Shown: positions 1-11,167 of the stretch, piece by piece
How positions within the stretch are numbered: position 1 is the stretch's first letter
Layout of the letters: the number at the start of each line of letters is the position of its first letter
Made by a program: the position numbers and the translations under genes
The notes under the pieces: generated by a model
Database searches by the model: none
The model's input: only the letters and a program-made list of their open reading frames with translations
What the model was told of the DNA's origin: nothing
Assembly (NCBI GenBank): GCA_030544215.1
Contig: JARZZO010000006.1
Span: 48,894,501-48,958,500, forward strand
Origin: Zantedeschia hybrid cultivar
Lineage: Eukaryota; Streptophyta; Magnoliopsida; Alismatales; Araceae
Direction of reading: 5' to 3'
DNA length: 64,000 bases

Positions 1-665
1 TTCTAGATTCACAAGCTAACATAAGATTATTAGATAATCTTTAGTTGTTTGGAACCACTCATAACACACATCAGAGAGCTTCATAGATTTTTTGAGATTC
101 TCTCAGTGACTAGAGTGATATGTTTGACATATCTGATTTAGCAAGATGAAAGGAGCACAAAAATAGATTATGATCTAAAAACTATGATAATGATGCTCTC
201 TGTCATTACAACTTTGAGATTGATAAGTTTATTAAAATTCTACTTGCTAATACTGCCTATCATATGATGAGATGATGACAGTTGGATATGAAAAGCGTTC
301 TCTCAATGTGATTGAGGTAAAGATGTATATGATACATCTTTAAAACTTTTAGAATATTCAGGAAGCAAGTTATGATTTCAAAGATTATTTTGAATCAAAC
401 TAAAGTTTCCTAAGTTGTAATAAAAGTTTTGACTTACTGGTCAAATATTATGTGATCATTAAGAATGATCACAGATTGTGTGTGTGTTTAAAAAAGATAG
501 TGGGAGTGCGGTCGCTTTAGTAATGCTTTGTGATAATAACATCAAAGTCATTAAGAATGACATCAAGATGTTGCTATCAGTAAAATCATTATTAACCATA
601 CTTTCCTCCATAATAGGTGTAGTTATAATATCCCACGTATTGAAAATACGAATCTGTATCGAAAA
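1..665 (+). pseudogene. Decayed Ty1-copia reverse transcriptase fragment
   Basis: Highly mutated stretch that still aligns in order with the reverse transcriptase of the copia B copies further along. Positions about 210-345 match the block preceding and including the VYMIQ motif (the DNA still reads gtatatgatacatc). Positions about 455-560 match the block before the YVDD catalytic box: the CVFKKDSGSAV peptide at 478 corresponds to CVYKKTSGSAV in copia B. The catalytic YVDD has become LCDNN. Many indels and stops occur. This is an old relic, much older than copia A or B. Its left part runs off the window. Alignment was by eye, so the ends are approximate. Confidence 0.6.
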
Positions 666-2130
666 GTGATAATGTGACACTTTTAAGGCTTTGAAAGCTT
701 TTTAAATAGCTTGCTACTAGTATTATCACTTCCAGGTCACTCGAAAGGAAGTGACTGATGTAAAAATTGTTTAGGAAGTGACTCTTATGAAACTGGAAGC
801 CAACTGAATTTTATTACTCCAAAGGTTTTTGAATCACTTCGGGAGTCTGGATGTTTTTTAAATGTTAGAAAATTGATTTGTATTAGACTAGAGGTTAAAA
901 TGCAACATTGTTATCACTTGTAGATGTTGTTTTATCACTTGAGAAGAAAAACTTTGCAAGTGATAAAGCGTCGAATTATCGCATCTAGTATAGTACGAAT
1001 CACTGCCTATCTTATTCTTGTTCTTTTATGCACTCGATCACATTTATTGTCTTGATTAATTTACTAGTTGTTTTCGAAATCGATTGATTGACTGTTTTGA
1101 ACTTGTATACATCATCTGTTTGATCGATTATCTGCGTAATATTGAACCAATTACCTATATTATATTGACTATATTATATGTAAGGTTCGCACGAACATAT
1201 TTGCATCACTCCTTAAAAATAGAAATCACTTCCTAAGGAAATAACCATTCGATTAATATAAATAATTACTTCACGTGCATTTATAATCAAGGCATCAAGA
1301 AACAATCACTTCATGTGGTATTATTATTGCATCCTATCAAAATTAACACATCCACGAGAAATAATCGTAACATATACACTCCATGAACAAATTTTTTGAA
1401 TTAAAATAAAGTTTGCAATTTGGAAATTAAAAAAAAAGAAGGTAATTATCAGTCTACAAAACAATATATGGTTGTTGAGAACCAAGAACGTTATCTACAC
1501 TTCTTTGCATCACCGTCCATAATGATTTTTGGCAGCCAACTAACCCTTGGCCAACCATGACTGTCTCTCCGTGAAAGAAAAGCTAGTTAGGTAATGAGTA
1601 GGAAATGATAAAAATGTTTGAGAGGTGATTACTATTAAAGTGGAGGTGATAATGGGGCACTTTTATCGCCTCCAAAAGTTTGTTAATCACTTCCTACATA
1701 GTGCTAGAATTTCTAGTGGACCAAATGTGATGTAGATTTTTATGAATTGATTCGTAGTAAAGCTGATAGCATAATGGGACACTTTATCACCTATATAAGA
1801 TTTTTAATCACTTTCGTCACTGTACTATTACATCCAGAGAAACAGAGATGAAAAAAATGTTTAGGATGTCATTCCTATTATACTAGTGGTGATAATGGGA
1901 CACTTTTATCACTTCCAATTTTATTTTTATTAATTCCTACTTAATGTTATCACTTATGGAGTGCTGGAGTGATAAAAAGTTTAGGAAATGATTCTTAAAA
2001 CACTGGAAGAGATAATGGGACAAATTTATCTTTAGTATCGATACCAAAACACCACCAGATGTTATAATAAGTTTCAGGAAGTGATTCTTAATAATATGGA
2101 AATGATAATGGAGCACGTTTACTTCCAAAT
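660..2130. repeat. ~120-bp degenerate repeat made of nested palindromes
   Basis: The phrase gataatgggacac and close variants starts at 1648, 1770, 1891, 2011 and 2104, giving spacings of about 122, 121, 120 and 93 bp. A further diverged copy starts at 668. Each unit has an inner hairpin (arms of the GGAAGTGATAA / TTATCACTTCC type around a TGGGACACTT loop). In the better units an outer pair of arms (TAGGAAGTGATT / AATCACTTCCTA) encloses it. No coding potential is visible. The stretch 1000-1600 between copies is AT-rich and unrecognised. Confidence 0.6.
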
Positions 2131-3324
2131 ATTTTTTTGTCATTCCTCCATACCTCAGGATACTAACCTCTTCATCTACAGTTGTATAGGGCTCTGCCCT
2201 CCCTTAAGTTTGTCTTGTTGGAGGCACAATTTTCTCCCTCGTAGCCTGCAGATATGGGGACAAACTTTGATATGAGGAACTTCAAATGCAAAAGGTGCTA
2301 GTATAATACTCTTATAGAGTTAATGGAAGGAATTAGAGGTTGGAGAGTGAAACTCTTCTTCTGACTGTTGCCGGACGTATGGGGATCCATTATAATGTGA
2401 AGGCTGGCGGACTCTTCGAGACTTCACAAACGGTGGATCAGCACTGCTGACAGGTTGGCTTTCTACCTCCTTTCCCCGGTCTCCCCTCTGTGTGTGCTCA
2501 AATATATGCTATAATGACATGAATTAATATTAACATGAATAACATTAAGAGTGCGATAGCCAGAGGTCCAGGATCTCAAATGAAATAAAAGGTTGGTCGT
2601 GACTTACCCTCTACAAACGGGAGAGTTTGTGAAATCTTCTATTTCCTCCTCTTCAGCCAGACAAAGAAGAAGAACCTTTCATTATTGTTCACTCTCTTTT
2701 GATCAAATGATACTTCTCTTCTAATACCTTGCAAAAAAGATAAGAAACAAGAAGAAGCAAATATAATTAGGACTTTGATGGTGTAGTATCTATTTTAATA
2801 ACAAGAAAATCATGCAACTCACTCACAAAATTACTCGCTTTTTTCTTTCTAAAGCTCCTATATGCAAAGGGTGGATTCTAAAATGAAGTGCTTATGAGTG
2901 TGTGTGAGAAAAGTGAGTGAATGATTTAATGATCTAATGAAAATCAACAATAGACAATGAAGAACTAGAAGAAAGAATTAGAAGAAAGAACTAGAAGAGG
3001 AAGAGAAGAATTGGCCCTTCCAAACCCACCAAGCTTCTAGACTCGAAGAGAAAGTTTGGAGGAAGAAGAAGATGCCCCAAGATGTTGTCTACATTTTGAG
3101 TAATGAACCTCTTCTTTCACCTCAAGAAGAGTCTCAAGCAAAGTTCTGTCCAACCTCTTTGAAGGTTCAAAGGGGTATCATATATATAGAGAGTTCTTTC
3201 TAGGTTTTTAAGCCCCAAAAGCCCTACCTCGGCCCTCACATTACCGTACATAATTATCAATTAGATATAAACCTTTCATCTAACAAAACAAGACAATCTC
3301 TGCCAAATCATACAGATCATTATG
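2131..3324. other. No recognisable gene; AT-rich and GA-rich intergenic DNA
   Basis: Only short open frames occur here. A GTAAGT donor-like site is present on the minus strand near 2609 and a purine-rich run near 2940-3010, but nothing supports a real exon. I see no family resemblance. Confidence 0.4.
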
Positions 3325-3625
3325 CCAGTGAAACACGTCGACCTGAATGACTTTTAGAGGGGACAAATAAGAAAGATAATTTTGAAACAAGGCAAGATAA
3401 TTACAAAATCTTTAAAATACGTCACCTTGAAAGACGCGATTTAGATACATAGGAAATTGATTGAGATTCAAATTGGCAAATAGCTAGGATTAGGAAGCTA
3501 AAACACGTCGTGCATGGACAATGCTATTCAACTTAATCCTTATCTGATTAAGGAATTTGAACCAAAATTGATTTTGAATAGAATCTAAATAACATCGACC
3601 ATGAACGACGTAAATTAGAAAATTC
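3325..3625. repeat. GTCG-core repeat, ~85-bp spacing, four degenerate units
   Basis: Units begin with acacgtcg, acgtcacc, acacgtcg and acatcgacc at about 3333, 3419, 3503 and 3592 (spacing 86, 84, 89 bp). Each contains a short inverted repeat whose core resembles GTCGTCCATGGACGAC. The same motif recurs at 6480-6925 with a slightly shorter period and, with a different layout, at 57800-58120. Confidence 0.5.
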
Positions 3626-4850
3626 TTAGGAAAATAGTAAAATTAATTAATGATTAAAATTCAGACCATTTTGGGATATCATAAATATGATATGAAATTA
3701 CTCAATGTGAAGTCAAAATTAGTGTGTCTATAGCTGCCCCACCTTGGCATCGACTTTGCAAGGGAAAATGGAATTAATGGCGGTGAATAAAATGAAGCGA
3801 AATGAACTGAAAAGGTGATTCTAAGGTATGATGAGACACGCTCTCAACATCACATGATGAAATTTTTTTCAAAACAATCAGTGAAGCAACTCAAAGAAAT
3901 CAATGGAATGAATCTTGTCTGGATGAGATAGACAAAAGAAATAAAAGAAATGACGATCAATCTCCACGAGGAGAAGTATCCTAGGTCACAAACCTTATAG
4001 GTTTCACCATGTAGAGCGATTACTGACCAATGTGGATGTACTACAACCATGGAGGATCTTAAAAGAACACAAAGAAATCTGGGATAAGGATTCAAATAAG
4101 AAAGAATTCCAAAAATATCTTCAAGAAACCTCAAAGATAATTGAGAGATCAATTCAGAATAGAATATTTCATATCACGTTGGAATTTATTTAGATTGAAT
4201 GGTCTAAAATTTAATCATTAATTAATTCTTAACATAATAATTCCAAAAATCCTATATGAAGGCGTATTGGGCTAAAAATTTAAATTAAAATAATATTACA
4301 TATAAATTAATCAAGGATAATATTGCTAAATTGCTTTTGATGAGTCAAGACACCAGGCCTGCAATCTAGTGTTATGTTGAAGCTTGTTTGTCCACGGCCG
4401 TCTTACAAAAGCAAAACCATCGTTCCCATCAATTAATAATCCAAGGACCTATCTATGCAACTAAGAATCCTCTGGAATCGTCATCTTTTTTATAGAAGGG
4501 AACTCAAATTCCAGTTTCATTAGAACCATAAGGTCCTTAATATAATCTAATAAATATTTAACATATAGTAATGACAATGAAAAAAATACATGAAAGAATA
4601 CTAGCGAACAAATAATCATAATTCAGTGATCACAGTGAGAGTCCATAGCATTTCATCTCCTCATATTCCTATACTCAAAATTCGTCAGCAACATTATGAA
4701 AATAAGTAATCATGAAAAAACTTCATTTAACAATCAAAACATTAATTCTCTAAAAGGCGTCAGCCTGAGGCGACACGATTCAACTTACTGAAACAGTTCC
4801 CTTCTGAATCCGCTCTATACACAATTCCTCTCTTATTAACACCCCTCTTT
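3626..4850. other. No recognisable gene; one lone GTCG-type motif near 4755
   Basis: AT-rich DNA. A 100-codon open frame on the minus strand (4152 to 3850) has no motif I recognise. Near 4755 a single copy of the GTCG motif (aaaaggcgtcagcctgaggc) interrupts otherwise featureless sequence. Confidence 0.35.
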
Positions 4851-5389
4851 ACAATTGGAGTGGGACATCAAGGTGTGCAAATTCCCTCTATATATACACC
4901 CTCATATGACCAATTTCACTCCCAACAATCTCTAGAAGGTGAAGAACAAGGGGAATTCTTAACAAGAACAAGAAGGAAGGAAAGAAAGGAAGGAAAGCAA
5001 GCAAGCATGTCAAGCTCTTCAATATATTCTACTGCGACTTCACGCAAGAAGGAGAAGCAAGAAATTGAGAGACTCTTTAACATAGAGGGAATCTAAGCGG
5101 GTGCAATCCCAATTTAAAAGTAAGTTCTCCTTCCCTTAAACCAATTTTTCTTCTTCTATCATCCTTTCTTCATATGCTCCAAATTCACTTCTTTATAGTG
5201 AGACGTCGCCACTTTCTTTTCTCTTCTTTTCTTCAAGGGATATTCTCTCTTTTCCGTTCCAAGAAGATTCACTCCACCACCATGGATACCAAAACTTGTG
5301 GAGAAATTCACTTTATCCATGCAAACTTACATCTCCAAGTGGCATATCCAAGGTTTAGTGGTGCATGCTAAGCATTATAAAGATGTGTA
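4851..5389 (+). other. Possible promoter/leader region before the PMD-like relic
   Basis: A TATA-like run (ctatatatacacc) lies near 4887. A short open frame with an AG-rich, lysine-rich peptide follows (ends 5096), then a donor-like aaaaGTAAGT near 5120. The layout would suit the first exon and intron of the relic at 5390-6125, but nothing proves the link. Confidence 0.2.
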
Positions 5390-6125
5390 AATGGATTGAG
5401 CAACATGCTATGCATGAAAAACTTGACATGACCGACATGCTACGCATGAAAAAGAAGATCACTTCATATAAGTTCTTGGAGAAAATAGTGGAATATCCAA
5501 AGGAAGTTTAGAGTATCCTCGCTTCTAAAAGGGCAAAGTTGGCAAAATAGACTTTGAAGAAAATAAAAGATGCAAAGGAGTAAGACATAGAGATCACGAT
5601 GATTGCATTCACTATATACTTGGTTGGAGCTCTCTTATTCCCTGCTCAAGACAATATATTACCAAAGATGAACACAGTGCTATTTGCAGGATATTCAGAG
5701 GAAAACAGATAGGCACAATAATTCTAGCCTATCTCTAGAGTGGGCTCTCAGTAGCTTCTACTGGTCAACTCCCTTACGGTAGCATGCTTCTTTTCATCAT
5801 ATGGATCGATGTCCACTTCAAATTTAACCACAATGAACAAGAGGTTCCCAAGATGTCAAAGATCTATCGGCGCAGTCCCATCTATCACATAGTCAGTGCA
5901 GTGAAATTCAACAACAACATGACCAATCGTGTTCCCAACCTCAAGACTCTAGCGGACTAGCATAACTACCTCAGAACCATGCCAAGGATTGGCTTCGAAT
6001 CCATGCCACTCTCTCTTTAGGAAAAGGAGGTTCGAGTGTGCCGCTGCGAAGGCATAGAGCTCAGGCTGATCGGTGCAATCGAATTCGTCTTGTACAATCC
6101 ATATCATCGTCCCTCAACTAGGCAT
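5390..6125 (+). pseudogene. Relic of a plant mobile domain (PMD)-like gene
   Basis: Read in one frame with a shift near 5715, the DNA gives IYLVGALLFPAQDN, then GLSVASTGQLPYGSMLLF and IIWIDVHFKF. This order resembles the central part of plant mobile domain (MAIN/MAIL-type) proteins: a YLVG.LLFP block, an AYLY-type helix and a W-x3-H/F block. The frame has several stops; in the block before IYLVG they sit where Gln is plausible. No start or end can be fixed. The family call is by pattern only, and another repeat-encoded protein is possible. GTCG-core repeats flank it on both sides. Confidence 0.35.
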
Positions 6126-6479
6126 GCCATGTTATGAATTCTTAGAACTTTCCAACCATTCTCCAACCAAAAGGTGAGAATTAGGGACTGATGAAGATTT
6201 TGAGTCGACAGAGTTCATAGCGACCTTGTGGAATATCAGTTTCAACCGTTGCGTCAAACTACCGCACGAAGCGAATCGAGAGCTCTAGAAAAATTATGTA
6301 AAAGAACTTCAGAAAATTAAGCTTGAGAGTTCTCAACTACCTCTCAAAGCTTGATGTACTTTCCAAAATTCATTTTGAATAGAAAATCATTCATTTAATA
6401 CAATAGAAATCCTTCCTTTTCAGTGTGAAATTTTTCTGAATTTTTTCTTAAGCAAGACAACTCATATTCCTCAAAGTTC

Positions 6480-6925
6480 ACTACTCTGGGTGCATTAATT
6501 TAAATTACGTCAACTTAGAGCAACGTCTTTAAGATAATATTCAATTTCCAAAAATTCAAGATTATTCCTCAAATGGCTTTGAATTACGTCGGCCATGTAC
6601 AATGTCTTTCATGCTTTTCATCATACTTTCTACAGTTTCCAATGCTTTAGCTCTCTGAATCACATCGGCCGTGGACGACATCTTTCATGATTTCTTCATA
6701 CTTTCCACAATTTCCAATTAAGCAATTCTCTAAATCACATCGATCGTGGATGACGCCTTTAATGATTTTCCTAAATCTCTGTAGTACGGTCATGATCAAC
6801 AAAGGCGGTAATCCTTTAAAACGTGTCATCCATCGTCGACGCCTTTCAATCAATATCAAACTTTCAAACTGTGCCTCAATTTGTGTGCCAATGAAACGCG
6901 TCGATTGAGTTCGACGTGATTCACC
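6480..6925. repeat. ~76-bp tandem repeat with GTCG palindromic core
   Basis: Units start near 6507, 6586, 6662, 6738, 6821 and 6896 (spacings 79, 76, 76, 83, 75 bp). Each carries a variant of a short inverted repeat, for example acatcggccgtggacgacat and acatcgatcgtggatgacgc. The spacer contains a recurring TTTCATGATTTC / TTCCACAATTTCCAAT theme. Differences between units are mostly C/T or G/A. Confidence 0.6.
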
Positions 6926-7476
6926 TTAAGTAACTGCCCAAGCTCCTTTTACCTTCTTCTCTCATTTTTTCTCTCTCCTCTCTTACCTTCTTCTTCGTCT
7001 CTGGTGAGCTCCTCTCAGGCCACTCTCTTCTTTATTCTCTGGCGAAGCATCCTTTCTTTCCCATTCGGCCATCTTCTTTGACTCCGGCCATCTTCTCCAG
7101 CTATCTTTCTTCATTTCTCTTCCTCTCATTCTCTTATTCGTTCATTGTCTCACCCATGGAGAGAGGAGATCCAAGCCAGAAGCGTTAGCGGTGTGGAGTT
7201 GGAAAAGGGCGAGGGGGTTGAGGCACAGGAGCCAGTGATCGATGAGGTGGCCGTGCTAGCGGCAGTAGTGGCCTTGATAGAGGAAGAAGTGGAGATTCCA
7301 CCCACGGGACCGGTGGATGAACCGGCGGACGAGCCGGTGGCGTCACCAGTCGAGGAGGTCAGCTACCCCATGGTAAGTCTCAAAACTTGCTCCTATATAG
7401 GAATTTTTAGGCGGGAAGGACTTAAAAGAGAGCTCAGATGGGTCCACGGACCCTGGCTTGAAACACATTGGACCAA

Positions 7477-7502
7477 GTCGACACCTTTCAAAAGGTGTCG
7501 AC
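7477..7502. repeat. Perfect 12-bp-arm palindrome in an intron of the PMD relic
   Basis: Arms GTCGACACCTTT and AAAGGTGTCGAC are exact reverse complements around a 2-nt centre (CA). It lies within the presumed first intron and has the same GTCG flavour as the repeats at 3325-3625 and 6480-6925. Confidence 0.85.
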
Positions 7503-8160
7503 CACCCCCAACACGATTCAGGGAAGTGGTCAACGGTCAATAAATAATTTGAAATTGAATTTTAATGGACCTTCTCATGACTAATTGACATTTTGAACTA
7601 TTTCAAGGCACTGTGAGGACCAGGATCTTATGGGACCTAGTGATCGTGGCGTACTAGGGTCTGCCAGACTTCTAGAAGGCTAGGCTGAGACATATGGCGT
7701 TCGAGGAGTTGTTACATATAGAGCCCTTTTGGCCGGACTTCGTGCTCCCCCAAGCTCTCCGAGAGAGATGGGATGCGGAGAGTATGGCATTCCTAATGCC
7801 CTCGGGACAAATGGTCCCCAGCCTAGAGGACGTGACGCGGATCACGGGGCTGTGAGTAGAGGACAGGGCAGTTAGTGGTAGCACTTACCTTGACTAGCGA
7901 CATGGCCGACATGCTATTAGGATTGATGGTAGCCTCTACAATCCCAGGGCATCAGTGGTAACACCTGACCGAGAGACCACAATCAGCGACTTTGCGTTGT
8001 TTCTTTCAGAATGATTACTTCACTCATTTTGTTTATTTTTAATGATATGACGATATGATGGATGTCCTAACCTAAATGCTTATGTATGCATATCTGGACA
8101 TATTATTATTTCCGAATTGGATGGGCGAGGCAGATCAGCCCAGATGCCATTCCGTTGGTT

Positions 8161-8165
8161 TGCAG
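8161..8165. other. Target-site duplication of copia A (left copy)
   Basis: TGCAG directly before the left LTR pairs with CGCAG directly after the right LTR (40390-40394). The two differ by one C/T change. Removing one copy and the element restores an open frame in the PMD relic. Confidence 0.75.
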
Positions 8166-9817
8166 TGTTGGTTCAGTCACAACCCTAGGGAAATCGTAAC
8201 AACGGAAGAATAGAAAATAAATCGACTTCCCAATCTAGTTCGGGCTCCGATTGATGTAACAAAAATGGTCTAAATAAATCATACGAGATTTATCACCTTG
8301 CACAGAACACGTTGTCCTGTGAAAATCAATGCCAAACTCCTCGAAGCTTTGAGCCGCACAAGCATACAACCTCTAGAGCCGATCCACACGAATCCTCGCA
8401 GCAACGGAGCTTCTTCTCCTTCAACGCATACAACCCACCTTTAACTCCTGGACGGCCAGGAAAGAAGTGTCCAACTCTTCTTCTTCCTTTATTTTCCCTT
8501 GACGGCTAGGTTTGGAATGACTAGATAGTTGCGGGTTTGAAGAGAACATGGGTTATATATAGGAAGCTTAAGGTGGCAGCTTGAGCCGCCTCTTTAACCG
8601 ACCCCATCCTTTGCCGCCTCGGCCAAAGAAAACCTTAAGGCATATTACATATAAATATATTATTATTAGCTTATTTATCAAACAAGTTTAATAATACATA
8701 TATTATATATATTCCCTTTATATTATTAGATATACTTTTAAGCCATTTAATGATTCTTTTCCCAAAAGAATCCAATGTTTTAGTATATTTTTCCATTCAA
8801 TAATATTCCGGTCTGCAAGAGCTATTTGTGTGTGATCCTCTAGGCCCATTACCACTCTAGTTTAATGATCCATTAACTTCTTATCTAACCAGAAGTAAAT
8901 TAAACTGGTTATTCCCAATAACCGTTTAATTTGTTCCGGACCTTTTGATCACGTTGGGTCAAGCAAATTCGCGTGATCCCAAAGGATGTCGGTTTTATCT
9001 TCACCTTGTTTGGCACATGTAAGTCTTCAGTTAGCGTATCGCTATAATCCCTTGCTCATTCTATGAGTCAGATCCGGTCGTGTGGTATGGTCTCACCAAA
9101 TCACTAGTGATCATGTCGTCTGACCACGACCTTCATAATAATTTCACGTTCGTTCCAAACGAACAGATACCACCCTGGCCAGGGATTTAGTGGAGCATCC
9201 ATGTCATGACGCATTAACTATCTGTGATATACCTAACAGTGAGCGATCCCCTCTTGACCATAAACGGTCTTCGCATGTATTCCGATGTGGCTAATAATTC
9301 AGTGTTTCATGACTTATGGTTAAAGTCACTTAACCAAAAATTAAACCACACCAGCCCTCACGCAAGACCCCATTAATGTCTCAGGTCAAAGGATCAACGA
9401 TACTACTTAGATAGATAGATCTTCAGTTGACATTAGGTATAATTAACCATCTGAAGATCCATCAGCGGATCAGTTCAGTGAACATCTTGAACACCCACAC
9501 ATATGTGCTGGTGCCCTATGATCGTGAGATTAGTCATCTACATATCATGCATGTTGATTTACGAGTAACTAATGTCCCAGAGTGATTACTCTCCAATCAG
9601 GAATAGTTTAAGGTATGTGTCCATGTACAGTCAATCTCACATTCGAAATCCCATCTCGAAATTGACTTTACAACCACATATCCTAGGGACAACGCAAAGT
9701 AATCCTCAGATTATAAGTTTATGCTCTAATTACCACTTAATTATATTGAACAATATTGTACAACAAATTAGGCCTACAGGACCCAGAATTGGTCTGTAGG
9801 ACACCTCAAAACTAACA
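8166..9817 (-). repeat. Copia A 3' LTR
   Basis: 1652 bp. In sense orientation it begins TGTTAGTTTTGAGG and ends in CCAACA. It matches 38733-40389 over its full length with scattered substitutions and small indels. A TATATATA-type box on the minus strand lies at 8553-8563 (39122-39130 in the other LTR). Confidence 0.9.
8553..8563 (-). promoter_or_regulatory. TATA-like box in copia A LTR
   Basis: On the minus strand the sequence reads CCTATATATAA. It is conserved in the other LTR (39122-39130), so it is the likely core promoter of the element. Confidence 0.5.
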
Positions 9818-9820
9818 ATA

Positions 9821-9831
9821 TCCCACTTGTA
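9821..9831 (-). other. Copia A polypurine tract
   Basis: On the minus strand ACAAGTGGGAT lies just before the LTR start TGTTAG, the usual place and composition for the plus-strand primer of copia elements. Confidence 0.7.
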
Positions 9832-10368
9832 CTACAACCAATTGCCCACAAGCTTGAGGCCCATCTTTTCCCAATGATGCTCAAACAAAATATGTGACAA
9901 AAGCTTAGTCAGTGGATCTGCAATATTGTCTTCTGATGGTACATGCTCGACCACCACATCTCCCCTTGCAGCAATCTCTCGAATCAGGTGGAAGTGCCTT
10001 AGAATATGCTTCGACCTTTGGTGAGATCAAGGTTCCTTCACCTGGGCGATGGCCCCATTATTATCACATAATAAGGGGATGGGAGCCAATATGCTGGGAA
10101 CTATGCCAAGTTCCGAGATGAATTTCTTCATCAAGACCGCTTCTTTGGCAGCTTCAGCCGCAGCTATATACTCTGCCTCTGTCGTTGAATCCGAAGTTGT
10201 TTTTTGCTTGGAATTCTTTCAACTAACTGCCCCTCTGTTTAACATGAATACAAATCCAGATATAGATTTGCTATCATCCGAATCTGACTGGAAACTAGAG
10301 TTTGTATATGCTCTGAATTGCAAGTCCTCTTCTCCTCCATATAGCAAGAAAAGATCCTTAATTCTTCT
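9832..10368 (-). pseudogene. Copia A pol, C-terminal part (RNase H to stop)
   Basis: Carries the end of RNase H: SSFQSDSDDSKSISGFVF, EAEYIAAAEAAKEAV, LLCDNNGAIAQ, HLIREIAARGDVVVEHV, ADPLTK. It terminates with TAG at 9832-9834, just before the polypurine tract. It joins the rest of pol at 33424 across the G1 insertion, with CTTCT duplicated at the break. At least two in-frame stops replace a Trp and an Arg codon. It is the 3' end of a dead gag-pol. Confidence 0.85.
10364..10368. other. Target-site duplication of G1 (left copy)
   Basis: CTTCT before the left LTR is repeated exactly at 33419-33423 after the right LTR. The duplicated site is in the copia A RNase H coding region. Confidence 0.9.
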
Positions 10369-11133
10369 TGATGGGGAGAATCCGATTCGGCCCATTAAAA
10401 CAGCCCAAACGCTGGGATCAGCCTAACAGCGCTAACAATAAGAGGCCCACTGGTAGCCTTCGGCCCATCAGCGGCCCAGCGGCCCTCGGCCCAGTTGGCT
10501 TCAGTCCACTAAGCGGCATCCGGCCCAACAATGCCCCCCCCTTTCGGCCCAGTAGCCATATCCGGCCCACTCCGGTGGGAGGGTTAGGCGCTATGGCGGT
10601 TTATCAGTAAACCCAAAACATAGTCCTATATCGGCTGCCACCATTAAGCAACTTCTACCCTCCGCTATAAATACAAGGCTATTTATTAACCAAAGGTATG
10701 TCTTCTGGACCAAGGACAACAGTCCAAAAGCATTAAAGCTACCTCTTCTTCCTTCCCTTTTGAATCGAATCTTCTTCAGAAGCTAACTTAGCTGTCGAAG
10801 GGGCTTCTCTTGGGCCGAAGCCCAGGACTCATACTGACTGGCTCTTCTCCTTCCTCCTTCTGCAGGGGCTTCAATTTGAATCTTCGCCGACCTCTCCAAG
10901 TCGGTCTCGGCCGCCGACCTCGGGTTTTCTTCCTCCGGTCTCGACGCCATTCGTCGGCCGATCCGCCTCAACCGAAGGATTCTCGCCTTCGCCCGGGTAC
11001 CTCTCGACTTCAGATCCTCGGCCCCATCTCCGCCCTCATCTCGTCCCGGATCCCTGTCGGTCCTCTTCATCGATCTGATCCAATTTCAGGTTCCAGTCTC
11101 GGAATCCGACCGTGATAAGCTTCGGCAACATTA
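10369..11133 (+). repeat. G1 5' LTR
   Basis: 765 bp. The TATA box tataaatac is at 10666-10674. It is about 90 bp shorter than the 3' LTR, mostly because it has fewer copies of a GGCCC-rich short repeat (units like CGGCCCATCAGCGGCC) at 10450-10560. The terminal ATTA replaces ATCA of the 3' LTR (C-to-T). Confidence 0.92.
10666..10674 (+). promoter_or_regulatory. TATA box of G1 LTR promoter
   Basis: TATAAATAC, followed by about 460 bp of LTR, and conserved at 32951-32959 in the 3' LTR. Likely core promoter for the genomic RNA. Confidence 0.65.
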
Positions 11134-11135
11134 CG

Positions 11136-11153
11136 TGGCGCCGTCTGTGGGAA
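11136..11153 (+). other. G1 primer-binding site
   Basis: TGGCGCCGTCTGTGGG starts 2 nt after the LTR. This is the usual form seen after the LTR of Tat-type gypsy elements. I do not assign the tRNA with certainty. Confidence 0.75.
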
Positions 11154-11167
11154 TCTAGCGAGAAGTC

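Larger units (their letters stand above)
7145..8165 (+). pseudogene. PMD gene relic, 5' part (interrupted by copia A)
   Basis: A pyrimidine-rich leader (6950-7140) precedes an acidic, Pro/Glu/Val-rich open stretch (7145-7371) that ends at a good donor (ATG|GTAAGT). Further exon sequence begins near 7615 and reads RLRHMAFEELL, ALRERWDAESMAF, MPSGQMVPSLEDVTRITGL. This is the plant mobile domain signature (RW, FHLP.GE.TPTLEDV..L.GL type). Two TAG codons sit at Gln-like positions before it, and TGA follows ITGL. A later exon, about 8085-8165, carries a W-Y-Y-F block and ISPDAIPLV and runs straight into the copia A insertion; it continues in frame at 40390. PMD proteins act in nuclear silencing and genome maintenance and are often carried by transposons. 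No intact protein remains. Confidence 0.65.
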
